The notes under the pieces are model-generated. The model had not been told where the DNA came from and searched no databases. It saw only the letters and a program-made list of their open reading frames with translations. From positions 115,943 through 179,942 of the forward strand of contig CANFGT010000003.1 of the NCBI GenBank assembly GCA_947446815.1: DNA of 64,000 nt, given 5' to 3'. Source of the DNA: Acidimicrobiaceae bacterium. GTDB lineage: Bacteria; Actinomycetota; Acidimicrobiia; Acidimicrobiales; Ilumatobacteraceae. This document shows positions 27,120-35,252 of this stretch, one piece after another (position 1 is the stretch's first letter; each line of letters opens with the position of its first letter). The position numbers and the translations under genes were made by a program.

Positions 27120-28511
27120 ATGAAACTACGTCGTAAACTTGGCGTTGCAATTGCTCTCGCAGCAATCGTGGCCCCAGTCAGCTCTTCAATGGTGCGCGCA
27201 GGAACCGCAATTGACGGTACTGGTGCAACATTCCCAGCAAACCTGATTGACATCTGTGCAGCTCAGTACAACCGCAGCACGTTGAATAACACGAATAGCG
27301 ACACCGTTGCTTACGTGACACCAACTGGTTCCGGTGGCGGCAAGACTGCATTCACCGCCCAGACAAAAGTATGGGCTGCAACCGACTCGGCGTACTCTTC
27401 AGGTGCACCAACATTCGATTACGTGTACGTCCCCATCATCTCTGGTGCAATCTCGGTGATGTATCACCTCGATGGCGTTAAGCCTGCTGGTTCAACGGTG
27501 CGTCTGAGCCCAACAACAGTTGGCAAGATTTTCTCTGGCCAAATCAAGTCATGGTCCGACGGAACAATTGCTGCAGACAATAAGTCAAAGACCATCAAGG
27601 CAATCAAGAAGGTTGCGAAGAACGGTTTCTCCGTGACTGTTGCAAAGACTGGCAAAACCCTCAACTTCACAGGCGTTGCTAACGCAGCTGCACTTAAGAA
27701 GTTTGCAGGCAAGAAAGTTGTGATTACTCGTACGGCGAAGTCTGGCGTGAAGACGCAGATCTTCAGCAAGGTCATCGCAGGCAAGATGTCAGCAACCGTT
27801 GGTTACCAGAAGGACGCAACCTACGCAGTCAAGGCTGGAACAACCAGTCTCGGTTCTGTTGGCGTCGACGCAACAATCGAAGGCGTGACACTCGAGTTGC
27901 CGAATACTGTGATCAAGGTTGCATACCGCAGCGGTACCTCTGGTACCACCAACAACTTCACGAAGTTCTTGAACAGCACAGTCGGAAGCATCTGGACAAA
28001 CGCAGCGAACGATTCGTTCACTACTGCTTTCCCAGGTGGATCCAGCGCAGTGCCAGCTGACGGAACATTCCAGTCAGCTAGCGGTTCAGACGGTGTTGCA
28101 AACTACGTAACAAGCAACAACGGTGCAATCACTTACACCGAGCTTTCCTACGTAGAAGAGCGCAAGACCGCATCGATCAAGTCAGCTCTCATTGGAAACA
28201 ATGCTGGCAAGTTCGTTGCACCTTCCGCAGCAGCAACCGGTGCGTTCTACGCAGAAGCAGCAGTTGCAGCAAATGGTTTGATCACTCCTGACTACACCGT
28301 TGCAGCCGCTGATGCCTACCTCATCAATGCAGTGTCGTACGGCCTTGGCGCAACAGCGACCACGGCTTCTAACACCGCAGTGAAGAACTGGTTCACCTAC
28401 TTCATCAACAAGTGTGCGCCAGCAAGTGCAGCGGGAGCGTTCTACGCACCACTCGCAGGCAACTTGTTGACAAAGGCATTGGCTCAGGCAGCCAAGGTCA
28501 GCAGCCTCTAA
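27120..28511 (+). CDS. pstS: Phosphate ABC transporter substrate-binding protein PstS with inserted domain
   Basis: 463 residues, versus about 340-380 for most PstS. The signal peptide (hydrophobic run to about residue 27) contains no Cys, so this is a secreted rather than lipid-anchored form. TGATFPANLI and PTGSGGGK are phosphate-binding blocks. After KIFSGQIKSWSDGTI (137-150) the fold is interrupted by ~100 Lys/Val-rich residues (about 154-255) with a beta-rich pattern. PstS sequence resumes at LELPNTVIKVAYRSGTSGTT. It sits 122 bp after pstB, behind its own PHO box, with AGGAAA near the start, and ends at a hairpin terminator. Confidence 0.9.
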   Translation: MKLRRKLGVAIALAAIVAPVSSSMVRAGTAIDGTGATFPANLIDICAAQYNRSTLNNTNSDTVAYVTPTGSGGGKTAFTAQTKVWAATDSAYSSGAPTFDYVYVPIISGAISVMYHLDGVKPAGSTVRLSPTTVGKIFSGQIKSWSDGTIAADNKSKTIKAIKKVAKNGFSVTVAKTGKTLNFTGVANAAALKKFAGKKVVITRTAKSGVKTQIFSKVIAGKMSATVGYQKDATYAVKAGTTSLGSVGVDATIEGVTLELPNTVIKVAYRSGTSGTTNNFTKFLNSTVGSIWTNAANDSFTTAFPGGSSAVPADGTFQSASGSDGVANYVTSNNGAITYTELSYVEERKTASIKSALIGNNAGKFVAPSAAATGAFYAEAAVAANGLITPDYTVAAADAYLINAVSYGLGATATTASNTAVKNWFTYFINKCAPASAAGAFYAPLAGNLLTKALAQAAKVSSL

Positions 28512-28532
28512 ATCTGAATACCCTCAGATTCG

Positions 28533-28565
28533 AAAGGGCTCGGTGCTTCGGCACCGGGCCCTTTT
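28533..28565 (+). terminator. Hairpin terminator after pstS
   Basis: A 14-bp GC-rich stem (28533-28546 with 28551-28564, one mismatch/wobble) closed by a TTCG tetraloop, ending in TTTT. It starts 21 bp after the pstS stop. Confidence 0.75.
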
Positions 28566-28603
28566 GGCATTTCCAGGAGAAGTGCCCGTAGTAAGTTGAC
28601 GAT

Positions 28604-29143
28604 GTGAGCGAAACCCGTACCGACACTCAGAACGCTTGGCTTTCTCCTGACGAGTTGGCATTGGTTCGTCAACAGATCCCACTGGTGTACGTCGATGCGG
28701 TTCCCGTTCGCACCGATCCTGATGGGCGCGTCACGCACGTCGGAATGCTCCTCCAGCAGGGCGCAGACGGCAGTATCAGCCGCATGTGTGTGTCGGGTCG
28801 TGTATTGCTGAATGAACGCATCAGAGACGCTCTCATGCGCCATTTAGAGAAGGATTTGGGCCCAATGGCTCTGCCTCGCATCCCGCCAGAACCTGCACCG
28901 TTCACCGTGGTTGAATACTTCACCGACCCCACCATCTCTGGTTTCTACGACCCGCGTCATCACGCCGTCAGCCTCGCGTTTGTCGTGCCGGTGACAGGTG
29001 AGTGTCACCCGACGCAGAAGGCTCTCGACCTCGCATGGTTCACTCCCGAGGAAGCAGTGAGTACAGATGTCATTCGCGAGATGACAAGCGGACATGATCG
29101 CCTCATACGTCTTGCGCTTGCCTCAGTGGGTCAACTTCCCTGA
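28604..29143 (+). CDS. NUDIX-fold family protein (DUF4916 type)
   Basis: 179 residues from GTG 28604. The N-terminal WLSPDELALVRQQIPLVYVDAVPV and the ending EEAVSTDVIREMTSGHDRLI are typical of an actinobacterial Nudix-related family (DUF4916). The Nudix box is degenerate: the stretch GRVLLNERIRDALMRHLEKD keeps the spacing but lacks the REUXEE core, so hydrolase activity is doubtful. The Nei-type glycosylase gene follows after 14 bp. No function can be assigned. Confidence 0.75.
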   Translation: MSETRTDTQNAWLSPDELALVRQQIPLVYVDAVPVRTDPDGRVTHVGMLLQQGADGSISRMCVSGRVLLNERIRDALMRHLEKDLGPMALPRIPPEPAPFTVVEYFTDPTISGFYDPRHHAVSLAFVVPVTGECHPTQKALDLAWFTPEEAVSTDVIREMTSGHDRLIRLALASVGQLP

Positions 29144-29157
29144 ACTAGATTCGTGGA

Positions 29158-30054
29158 GTGCCCGAGGGTGACTCCACGTGCAGAGCAGCATCTGCACTTC
29201 GAACCGCGTTAGTGGGTCGTACTGTCTCTCGATTTGAATCCGACCGTCTCATGGGTCCGACTATTCGACCTGGTACGGCTGTTGAGCGCATCGATACACA
29301 TGGCAAAGATATCGAGATTGTTTTTGATGATGGAATTGTTTTGTACACACACATGCGTCTCACGGGTGCATGGCATTTGTATCGACCTGGCCAGAAATGG
29401 CGGAAGCGTCGCCATCAGGCAAGTGTGATCATCGAAACTGATGAGTGGGTCGCTGTTGCGTTCAAGGCATCCGAGGTAGAGACATATCGCCAGTTTGATC
29501 AGACTCGCCATCCACGTGCTGGCGGAAGCGGACCAGATTTGCACAACACAAATGCAGATATGCACGAGTGTGCGTCTCGTTTGTTCCACTACGACAACCG
29601 GGATGCAACTGTTGCTGAAGCTCTTCTTGATTCACGCGTCATGAGTGGCGTGGGCAATGTATTTCGTTGTGAAATTCTGTGGGCATGTGGTGTTCATCCG
29701 TGGGCAAAGATTTCTTCTGTTCCACAATCAACATGTCTTGATTTAGTTCTCACAGCCGCTGCACAAGTGCGCGCGAATATGGATTCACCGGTGCGCATTA
29801 CTGCACCAGATGTTCCTGGTGGCCTTGCCGTTTACGGACGCAACGGTCAGAAGTGTTCGCGATGCGGAGACGTCATTCGCCTAACAAAAATGGGTGAAAG
29901 TGCACGTTTGTTGTACTGGTGCCCTGGTTGTCAGGTGGGTTGCGAACCATACCCCGAGCGTGACGATAGTGACCCCATTGCACGTGCGACAGACTCGCAC
30001 CCTGCAGGTTCGATGTTTGTGGGCGACATGTTGCGCTCGCGCGCAGCGTCGTAG
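29158..30054 (+). CDS. Fpg/Nei-family DNA glycosylase (endonuclease VIII-like)
   Basis: 298 residues from GTG 29158. After Met removal, Pro is N-terminal (MPEGD), the catalytic Schiff-base residue of the family, followed by Glu3. HGKDIEIVFDDG is the first-domain lysine region, and DSRVMSGVGNVFRCEILW is the helix-two-turn-helix. The C-terminal zinc finger is CSRCGDVIR ... CPGCQ. It excises oxidised pyrimidines and nicks the strand. The PEGD start and length fit actinobacterial Nei2. Convergent with the PPOX gene, 10 bp between stops. Confidence 0.92.
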   Translation: MPEGDSTCRAASALRTALVGRTVSRFESDRLMGPTIRPGTAVERIDTHGKDIEIVFDDGIVLYTHMRLTGAWHLYRPGQKWRKRRHQASVIIETDEWVAVAFKASEVETYRQFDQTRHPRAGGSGPDLHNTNADMHECASRLFHYDNRDATVAEALLDSRVMSGVGNVFRCEILWACGVHPWAKISSVPQSTCLDLVLTAAAQVRANMDSPVRITAPDVPGGLAVYGRNGQKCSRCGDVIRLTKMGESARLLYWCPGCQVGCEPYPERDDSDPIARATDSHPAGSMFVGDMLRSRAAS

Positions 30055-30064
30055 CGAAGACGTT

Positions 30065-30451
30065 CTAGCCGCGTCCCATAATGCGGTCGATAGCAATTTC
30101 AATGGCCACTCTGTCTTCGCGTTCACCTGGTTGGCGATACCGCGCTGCATAACCACTGACAGCAGATGAAACCCGTGCTGCATCACTGGTACCGCTCACA
30201 ACGCCTTCAAGAGTGAGCCAACGACCGCCATCAACTTGAGACACCACGGCGCGACCACCGCGTAACGCGTTCTTATATTTCAGCGACGACGCAAAAGTGA
30301 TGATGCGAACGACTTGCGCATCGTGGTCATAGGAAAATCCAACGGGCACCACATGAGGAGATCCATCTGCGCGCATCGTGGTGAGCGATGCGAGATGGTA
30401 TTCACTGAGGAATGTCAGCATCTCGGGTGTGATGTCGTTTGCGTTACGCAT
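30065..30451 (-). CDS. PPOX-class (F420-type) split-barrel oxidoreductase
   Basis: 128 residues of the pyridoxamine-phosphate-oxidase-like split barrel. LASLTTMRADGSPHVVPVGF and the strand with VSQVDGGRWLTLEGVV are the flavin/F420-binding blocks. The short length and the ending RVAIEIAIDRIMG fit the actinobacterial F420-dependent PPOX group rather than PNP oxidase. It starts 1 bp after the permease stop, so it is the last gene of an operon with the FtsX-like exporter, although no functional tie is apparent. Confidence 0.85.
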   Translation of the reverse strand: MRNANDITPEMLTFLSEYHLASLTTMRADGSPHVVPVGFSYDHDAQVVRIITFASSLKYKNALRGGRAVVSQVDGGRWLTLEGVVSGTSDAARVSSAVSGYAARYRQPGEREDRVAIEIAIDRIMGRG

Positions 30452-30452
30452 G

Positions 30453-33017
30453 TCAGTTGGTGTTCAATGCGCTGAGAATGTCGACCTTCGTTGCACGCCA
30501 TGCGGGATAGATAGCCGCTAGGACACCAACGATGAATGATGCAAAGACAATGAAGATGGTTGACCCAATTGGCAGGGCGAAATTTCTGAGGCCCTGATCG
30601 CGCAATGCGAACACGATGACCCAGCCGAGCCCGATTCCGAGAACGATGCCAATAACGGCGCCGAGCAGGGAAGTAATAACACTTTCCCAACGCACGGTGG
30701 TGCGTACCTGAGACCGTGTCATACCGACTGCTCGAAGTAGTCCGAGTTCTCGTTGTCGCTCAAACACGCTGAGAAGAAGAGTGATGATGATGCCCACAAC
30801 AGCGATGATGACCGAGAGGAAAAGCAATCCGTAGATCAGACCAAGAAGTTGGTTGACATTGCCTGATCGCTTATTGATGTATTCACGCTTCGATAGCAAG
30901 TCGCCTTGACCGTATTTGGTCACGGCTTTTGTGAGTGCTGCACGTGCCACGGTGGAACTCACACCTTGTTTGGTGACGATGTACACCCCACGGTCAAAAC
31001 TGACGACAGTGGTGTCGGCAAGCAATGACTTGCTGATGATGTAGTCGCCGATTTCATTGTGAACGTAGAGGCCACTAACAGTGAGTTTTCGAGTCATGCC
31101 GTCGGCAAACAAGATTTTCATAATCGAGCCTTTAGCAACGCCGATCTTGACTGCTTTCTTCTGTGAGACAAAGATGCTGTTTGTTGCGAGGTCTGAATAC
31201 TGAGCGTTGATAAGGCCAATATTCCAGACACCGTTAATGCTCTCCGGCGAAATAGTTGTGATGTACTGACCTTTGTCGTCGAGCTTGGCAGTGACAAGTC
31301 CGATACCCGTTGCCTTGGCAACTTCGGGCAATTTAGATATGTCGAGAGCAAGGGACGGGCTGAGCCCACCGAAGCCACGATTGTTTGTACTAACCGCGTA
31401 ATCACCCTTGAATTGCTGGGTGAAGACGTCATCAATCTGGCCCTTGATCGAGGCGGCAAGTGCTGTCACCGCAGTGACGAGTGCGACGCCAATGAGAACG
31501 GGAGATGCCGTGCGCGCGGTGCGCTTGGGATTGCGTGCAGAGTTCTGACGCGCCATTGATCCAGTAATTCCCCTAAAGCGCGCTGCAGGGCGACCGAGAA
31601 ACAGTGCCACAGGCCGCGCAATGACTGGACCAAGAATGATGGTGCCAATAAAAACGAGAAGAATGCCAATGCCCAACCAGGTGGTTTCTGCGCCGGCAAT
31701 CACTGCAACGACAACCGCAACGCCGGCAGCGATGGTGACAAGGCCGCCGATTGTGCGCTTCTTACCGGACGCAATGATTTCGATCGCGGTCTCGCGCATT
31801 GCAGCAAGAGGCGGTACTCGTCCAGCACGGCGTGCAGGGAACCATGCCGAGACAAGAGTGACAACAAGACCGGCTATCAGAGTTTGTTGCACGGTCGAAC
31901 GTGTGATGACCAGATCGCCACTAGGGATATCGATACTTAACGCACGTAATAGTCCACTGAGAGCTTTTGATAATCCGATGCCGCCGACCAAGCCAACGAG
32001 TGATCCGAATAATCCAATAATCGTTGCTTCAATCAACATTGCGCGAGAGATTTGTTTCTTGCTCGCGCCAATCGCGCGCAGCAATGCATTCTCGCGCTGG
32101 CGTTGTGCTGCACTAATGGAGAACACGTTGTAGATAACGAAACAGCCAACACCAAGAGCGATGTAGCTGAAGACACTCAACAAGATTCCAAAGAAGGAAA
32201 GTGCAGAGCCAATCTGGTCCTGAGTTTCTTGTGTGATCTGGGCACCAGTCAGGGTTTCAGTCTTTACGCCTTTTAGAACTGGCTTTGTTGCAATCTCTTT
32301 GGTGATTGCCTTGTTAATAGCAGCAGCAAGTGCAGTCTCGGAGAGCGATCCATCGCCGGTGACCAAAATGTCATCGACGAAACCAGGCTTTGCGAGAAAC
32401 TCTTGTGCTGTTGTGGGATCAAACAGTGCAAATGTTGCACCACCAGGGGAGCGCACATTGCCGTAGGACGCAATGCCCACCAAGGTGAATTCGCGGCTAC
32501 CTGTTTGTGCAACGACTTTCACCTTTTTATTGAGGGTCAGTTTGCCGGCCTTGACCGAAGCTTCGTCAATGGCAACTTCGCCAGCGTTCATTGGGGCATG
32601 GCCCTGCTTGATTGTCCAGAGTGCTCCCTTGTACTTGGTGTACACACCGCCAAAGGTTGGTGGGCCGTTGCCATCAGCACCAAGCGGCTTGCCATCGCTA
32701 CCGATGATGCGAGCAAATGCCTGGATGTCGGGCGCTGCATCAGAAACGCCTGGAACTGTCTTCACGATGTCGACGAGTGAGACAGGAATACGTTGACGTT
32801 CTTCCTGGCCAAAGTCGGCCTCAATGACTTGCGATGAACGCACGTATGCATCGACATTCTGGAATACGTCGGAGAACAAGTTGTCAAATGTGCGAGTTAA
32901 CGTCGCAGAGAAGATCGATGTTCCTGACAGAAAAGCTGTGCCGAGAATGACGGCAAGTGAAGTGAGCACCAGACGCGCTTTGCGTCCAAGGATGCCTTTA
33001 AGTGCAATGCGAAACAT
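30453..33017 (-). CDS. ABC transporter permease, FtsX/MacB-like
   Basis: 854 residues. The first helix is at 10-35 (RKARLVLTSLAVILGTAF), followed by a large MacB-type extracytoplasmic domain, then an FtsX block of helices near 275-390 with RENALLRAIGASKKQISRAM. A second extracytoplasmic domain follows, and a second FtsX block near the C-terminus with RELGLLRAVGMTRSQVRTTV. Duplicated FtsX blocks are usual for the actinobacterial lipoprotein/antibiotic-efflux type. The ATPase gene ends 4 bp upstream. Substrate unknown. Confidence 0.92.
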   Translation of the reverse strand: MFRIALKGILGRKARLVLTSLAVILGTAFLSGTSIFSATLTRTFDNLFSDVFQNVDAYVRSSQVIEADFGQEERQRIPVSLVDIVKTVPGVSDAAPDIQAFARIIGSDGKPLGADGNGPPTFGGVYTKYKGALWTIKQGHAPMNAGEVAIDEASVKAGKLTLNKKVKVVAQTGSREFTLVGIASYGNVRSPGGATFALFDPTTAQEFLAKPGFVDDILVTGDGSLSETALAAAINKAITKEIATKPVLKGVKTETLTGAQITQETQDQIGSALSFFGILLSVFSYIALGVGCFVIYNVFSISAAQRQRENALLRAIGASKKQISRAMLIEATIIGLFGSLVGLVGGIGLSKALSGLLRALSIDIPSGDLVITRSTVQQTLIAGLVVTLVSAWFPARRAGRVPPLAAMRETAIEIIASGKKRTIGGLVTIAAGVAVVVAVIAGAETTWLGIGILLVFIGTIILGPVIARPVALFLGRPAARFRGITGSMARQNSARNPKRTARTASPVLIGVALVTAVTALAASIKGQIDDVFTQQFKGDYAVSTNNRGFGGLSPSLALDISKLPEVAKATGIGLVTAKLDDKGQYITTISPESINGVWNIGLINAQYSDLATNSIFVSQKKAVKIGVAKGSIMKILFADGMTRKLTVSGLYVHNEIGDYIISKSLLADTTVVSFDRGVYIVTKQGVSSTVARAALTKAVTKYGQGDLLSKREYINKRSGNVNQLLGLIYGLLFLSVIIAVVGIIITLLLSVFERQRELGLLRAVGMTRSQVRTTVRWESVITSLLGAVIGIVLGIGLGWVIVFALRDQGLRNFALPIGSTIFIVFASFIVGVLAAIYPAWRATKVDILSALNTN

Positions 33018-33021
33018 CTGC

Positions 33022-33762
33022 TTAGTTACCGAGGCTCTTCATACGGTCGAGAACTTTTTCAGCCGTTGGCTCGAGCATCTCACCAGCAACTTTTCCGTCT
33101 GCTAAAAACACGATGCGATCGGCGTATGCAGCAGCAACTGGATCATGTGTCACCATCACGATGGTTTGCTTCAATTCGTCAACAGCCATGCGCATAAACG
33201 AGAGGATTTCTCCACCGGTTGTGGAGTCAAGGTTGCCCGTCGGTTCGTCAGCGAAAATGATGCGTGGCTCGCTTGCAAGTGCTCGTGCAACGGCTACGCG
33301 CTGTTGCTGTCCACCCGACAATTCGCTGGGGCGGTGTGACAATCGATCTTGTAAGTGCACCGTGTTGATGACGCGTTGGATCCACTCTTCGTTGCCCTTG
33401 TTATTTCCAAGGAGCAATGGAAGTCGAATGTTCTCATCTGCTGTCAACGTTGGTACCAAGTTGAATGACTGGAAGATGAAACCAATCTTCTCGCGACGAA
33501 GTTCCGTGAGATCCTTATCGCTCATCTTCGACAAGTCTTCGCCGTCAATAATCGCGCTTCCTTCGGTCAATTCATCAAGACCGGCGATGCAATGCATCAG
33601 CGTGGATTTACCTGAACCGCTGGGACCCATAATGGCAGTGAACTGTCCTGAGTAGAAGTCGACGGACACGTCGTTTAATGCATAGACAACGCTGTCGTCT
33701 TTGCCGTAGATCTTCTTTGCATTATGGGTGGATGCAGCAACGGTCAACGTGAGGGAAGTCAT
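33022..33762 (-). CDS. ABC transporter ATP-binding protein (LolD/MacB type)
   Basis: 246 residues from ATG 33762. Walker A GPSGSGKST, Q-loop FQSFNLVPTLTADEN, signature [16 protein letters not shown], Walker B IIFADEPTGNLDS, switch His in MVTHDP. This is the standard partner of FtsX/MacB-type permeases, and the permease follows after 4 bp. An in-frame start at 33819 exists, but MTSLTLTVAAS fits better; no clear ribosome site is seen, so a leaderless mRNA is possible. A TTCCCA/TGGGAA palindrome lies 68 bp upstream. Confidence 0.92.
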   Translation of the reverse strand: MTSLTLTVAASTHNAKKIYGKDDSVVYALNDVSVDFYSGQFTAIMGPSGSGKSTLMHCIAGLDELTEGSAIIDGEDLSKMSDKDLTELRREKIGFIFQSFNLVPTLTADENIRLPLLLGNNKGNEEWIQRVINTVHLQDRLSHRPSELSGGQQQRVAVARALASEPRIIFADEPTGNLDSTTGGEILSFMRMAVDELKQTIVMVTHDPVAAAYADRIVFLADGKVAGEMLEPTAEKVLDRMKSLGN

Positions 33763-33829
33763 AGGTAAAAGTCTGTCGGCGCTGAGGATGAACCCCAACG
33801 CCGACGAAGACAATGTCAATTAGTTATTT

Positions 33830-33845
33830 ATTCCCAAATGGGAAT
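33830..33845. promoter_or_regulatory. TTCCCA/TGGGAA palindrome upstream of ABC exporter operon
   Basis: ATTCCCA and TGGGAAT arms around an AA spacer, in an AT-rich stretch between the peroxiredoxin stop and the ATPase start. The half-site equals the one near znuA, but with a 2-bp instead of 3-bp spacer. It could instead be a weak end-of-gene hairpin for the peroxiredoxin. Confidence 0.35.
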
Positions 33846-33852
33846 GATTTAG

Positions 33853-34485
33853 TTACTTTGGCTGTGGCAATACGCGAAGGTATGGCTTCACGGTCTTCCA
33901 ACCCTGTGGGAAGAGTTGCTTTGCCTCGTCGTCGGAAACTGCAGCACCGATGATGACGTCGTTACCGTCTGTCCAGTTGGCAGGAGTCGCGACTTTGAAC
34001 TTTGCGGTGAGTTGCAACGAGTCAATCACGCGAAGAATCTCATCAAAGTTGCGGCCAGTGCTTGCTGGATAGGTGATCGAGAGCTTGATCTTCTTGTCTG
34101 GTCCGATGATGAACACCGAGCGAACCGTCATGGTGTCGCTTGCATTTGGGTGGATCATGTCGTACAAGTTGGAAACGTTCTTATCGCTGTCGCCAATCAT
34201 GGGGAAGTTGACAGGTGTTCCCTGTGTTTCCGCAATGTCGGCTTCCCATTTCTCGTGTGAGTCAACGGGGTCAACGGAAAGGCCGATGACCTTGACATTG
34301 CGCTTGTCGAACTCTGGCTTGATGCGAGCCACATAGCCCAACTCTGTGGTGCAGACCGGTGTGAAGTCCTTGGGGTGGCTAAAGAGCACGCCCCAGGAGT
34401 CGCCGAGCCACTCGTGGAAGTTGATGGTGCCCTGCGTGGTGTCTGCAGTGAAGTCAGGTGCGGTGTCGCCTAAACGAACTGTCAT
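33853..34485 (-). CDS. 1-Cys peroxiredoxin (Prx6 type)
   Basis: 210 residues. The peroxidatic Cys is C45 in DFTPVCTTELG. The sequence continues with VDSHEKWEADI and VFIIGPDKKIKLSITYPAS, then the long C-terminal part ending PYLRVLPQPK that marks Prx6-type enzymes. It reduces hydrogen peroxide and organic hydroperoxides; no second conserved Cys follows. A strong ribosome site (AGGAGG, 5 nt before ATG) suggests high expression. Thioredoxin and rhodanese genes are 6 kb away and not linked to it. Confidence 0.93.
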   Translation of the reverse strand: MTVRLGDTAPDFTADTTQGTINFHEWLGDSWGVLFSHPKDFTPVCTTELGYVARIKPEFDKRNVKVIGLSVDPVDSHEKWEADIAETQGTPVNFPMIGDSDKNVSNLYDMIHPNASDTMTVRSVFIIGPDKKIKLSITYPASTGRNFDEILRVIDSLQLTAKFKVATPANWTDGNDVIIGAAVSDDEAKQLFPQGWKTVKPYLRVLPQPK

Positions 34486-34532
34486 GGTGTCCTCCTAGTT
34501 AGGGAAACGATTGATGCGCGTCATGCTAGGGG

Positions 34533-34565
34533 CGAAAATACAAAACCCGACAACTTTGGTCGGGT
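34533..34565 (-). terminator. Rho-independent terminator of the TetR gene
   Basis: On the minus strand, ACCCGAC and GTCGGGT form a 7-bp stem around CAAAGTT one base after the TetR stop, followed by a T-rich run (TTTGTATTTT). It separates the TetR gene from the peroxiredoxin gene. Confidence 0.75.
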
Positions 34566-34566
34566 A

Positions 34567-35199
34567 TTAATTCTGACTGGGGAGGAGCCCCATCTCGGCC
34601 ACCTCAAGGGACACCATGTGGGAAGCGAGATTGATCACATTCATGATTTGGGACTCAAGGTCCGCATCCGGTGGAAGCTTGCGCTCCAGCGGCCCATCGA
34701 GCACCAAGGTGGCAAGACCATGTGCTTGCGACCACAACATGATGGCGAACGTCATTGCTTCATCGGTATCGGTTGAGGTGCCAATCGTACGAGAGACCAT
34801 TTTCAGCAATTCGTTGAATGCGTCATCTGCGGCAGCGCCAGTTGCTTCGTGAGTTGAGATGCCACAAATATCGCCGCGAAACATCACGCGGAAGTGTCCG
34901 GAGTGTTGACGCGCAAATGTCAGATAGGTAATAAAACCACCCTTACTTCCGTTCTCCTCCATATGTTCGACGCGACGAAAAGCATCGGCCAGGAGTGCAA
35001 ACCCTTCTTCGGAGATGGCCGCAAAAATTCCACTGCGATCTTTGAAATAGTGATACGGCGCTTGGTGACTGACTCCGGCTTGCCGTGCCACTTCACGCAT
35101 CGAGAGAGAATCGGCACCCATCGTCTCGATGATCTTGATAGCCGCATCAAGAACCAGACGGCGAACATCGCCATGTTGGTCTGAGGGCATCCGAGTCAT
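34567..35199 (-). CDS. TetR-family transcriptional regulator (efflux-pump repressor)
   Basis: 210 residues. The N-terminal HTH is AAIKIIETMGADSLSMREVA then RQAGVSHQAPYHYFKDRSGI. The remaining helical region is the ligand-binding domain (WHG-like, with SQAHGLATLVLDG). It is divergent from a DHA2-type efflux pump, and two palindromes lie in the 45-bp gap. A role as ligand-released repressor of the pump and of itself is inferred. ATG 35199 or ATG 35190 could start. Confidence 0.9.
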   Translation of the reverse strand: MTRMPSDQHGDVRRLVLDAAIKIIETMGADSLSMREVARQAGVSHQAPYHYFKDRSGIFAAISEEGFALLADAFRRVEHMEENGSKGGFITYLTFARQHSGHFRVMFRGDICGISTHEATGAAADDAFNELLKMVSRTIGTSTDTDEAMTFAIMLWSQAHGLATLVLDGPLERKLPPDADLESQIMNVINLASHMVSLEVAEMGLLPSQN

Positions 35200-35214
35200 G
35201 GGCTCAGAGTACTA

Positions 35215-35252
35215 CTTGACATTGTCAAGGGAAAGGGCTAGACAATGTCAAG
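35215..35252. promoter_or_regulatory. Two TetR-type operators
   Basis: CTTGACATTGTCAAG (35215-35229) is a perfect 7-1-7 palindrome. CTAGACAATGTCAAG (35238-35252) is the same with one mismatch. Their centres are 23 bp apart, and the second overlaps the efflux gene's start region. Confidence 0.7.
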
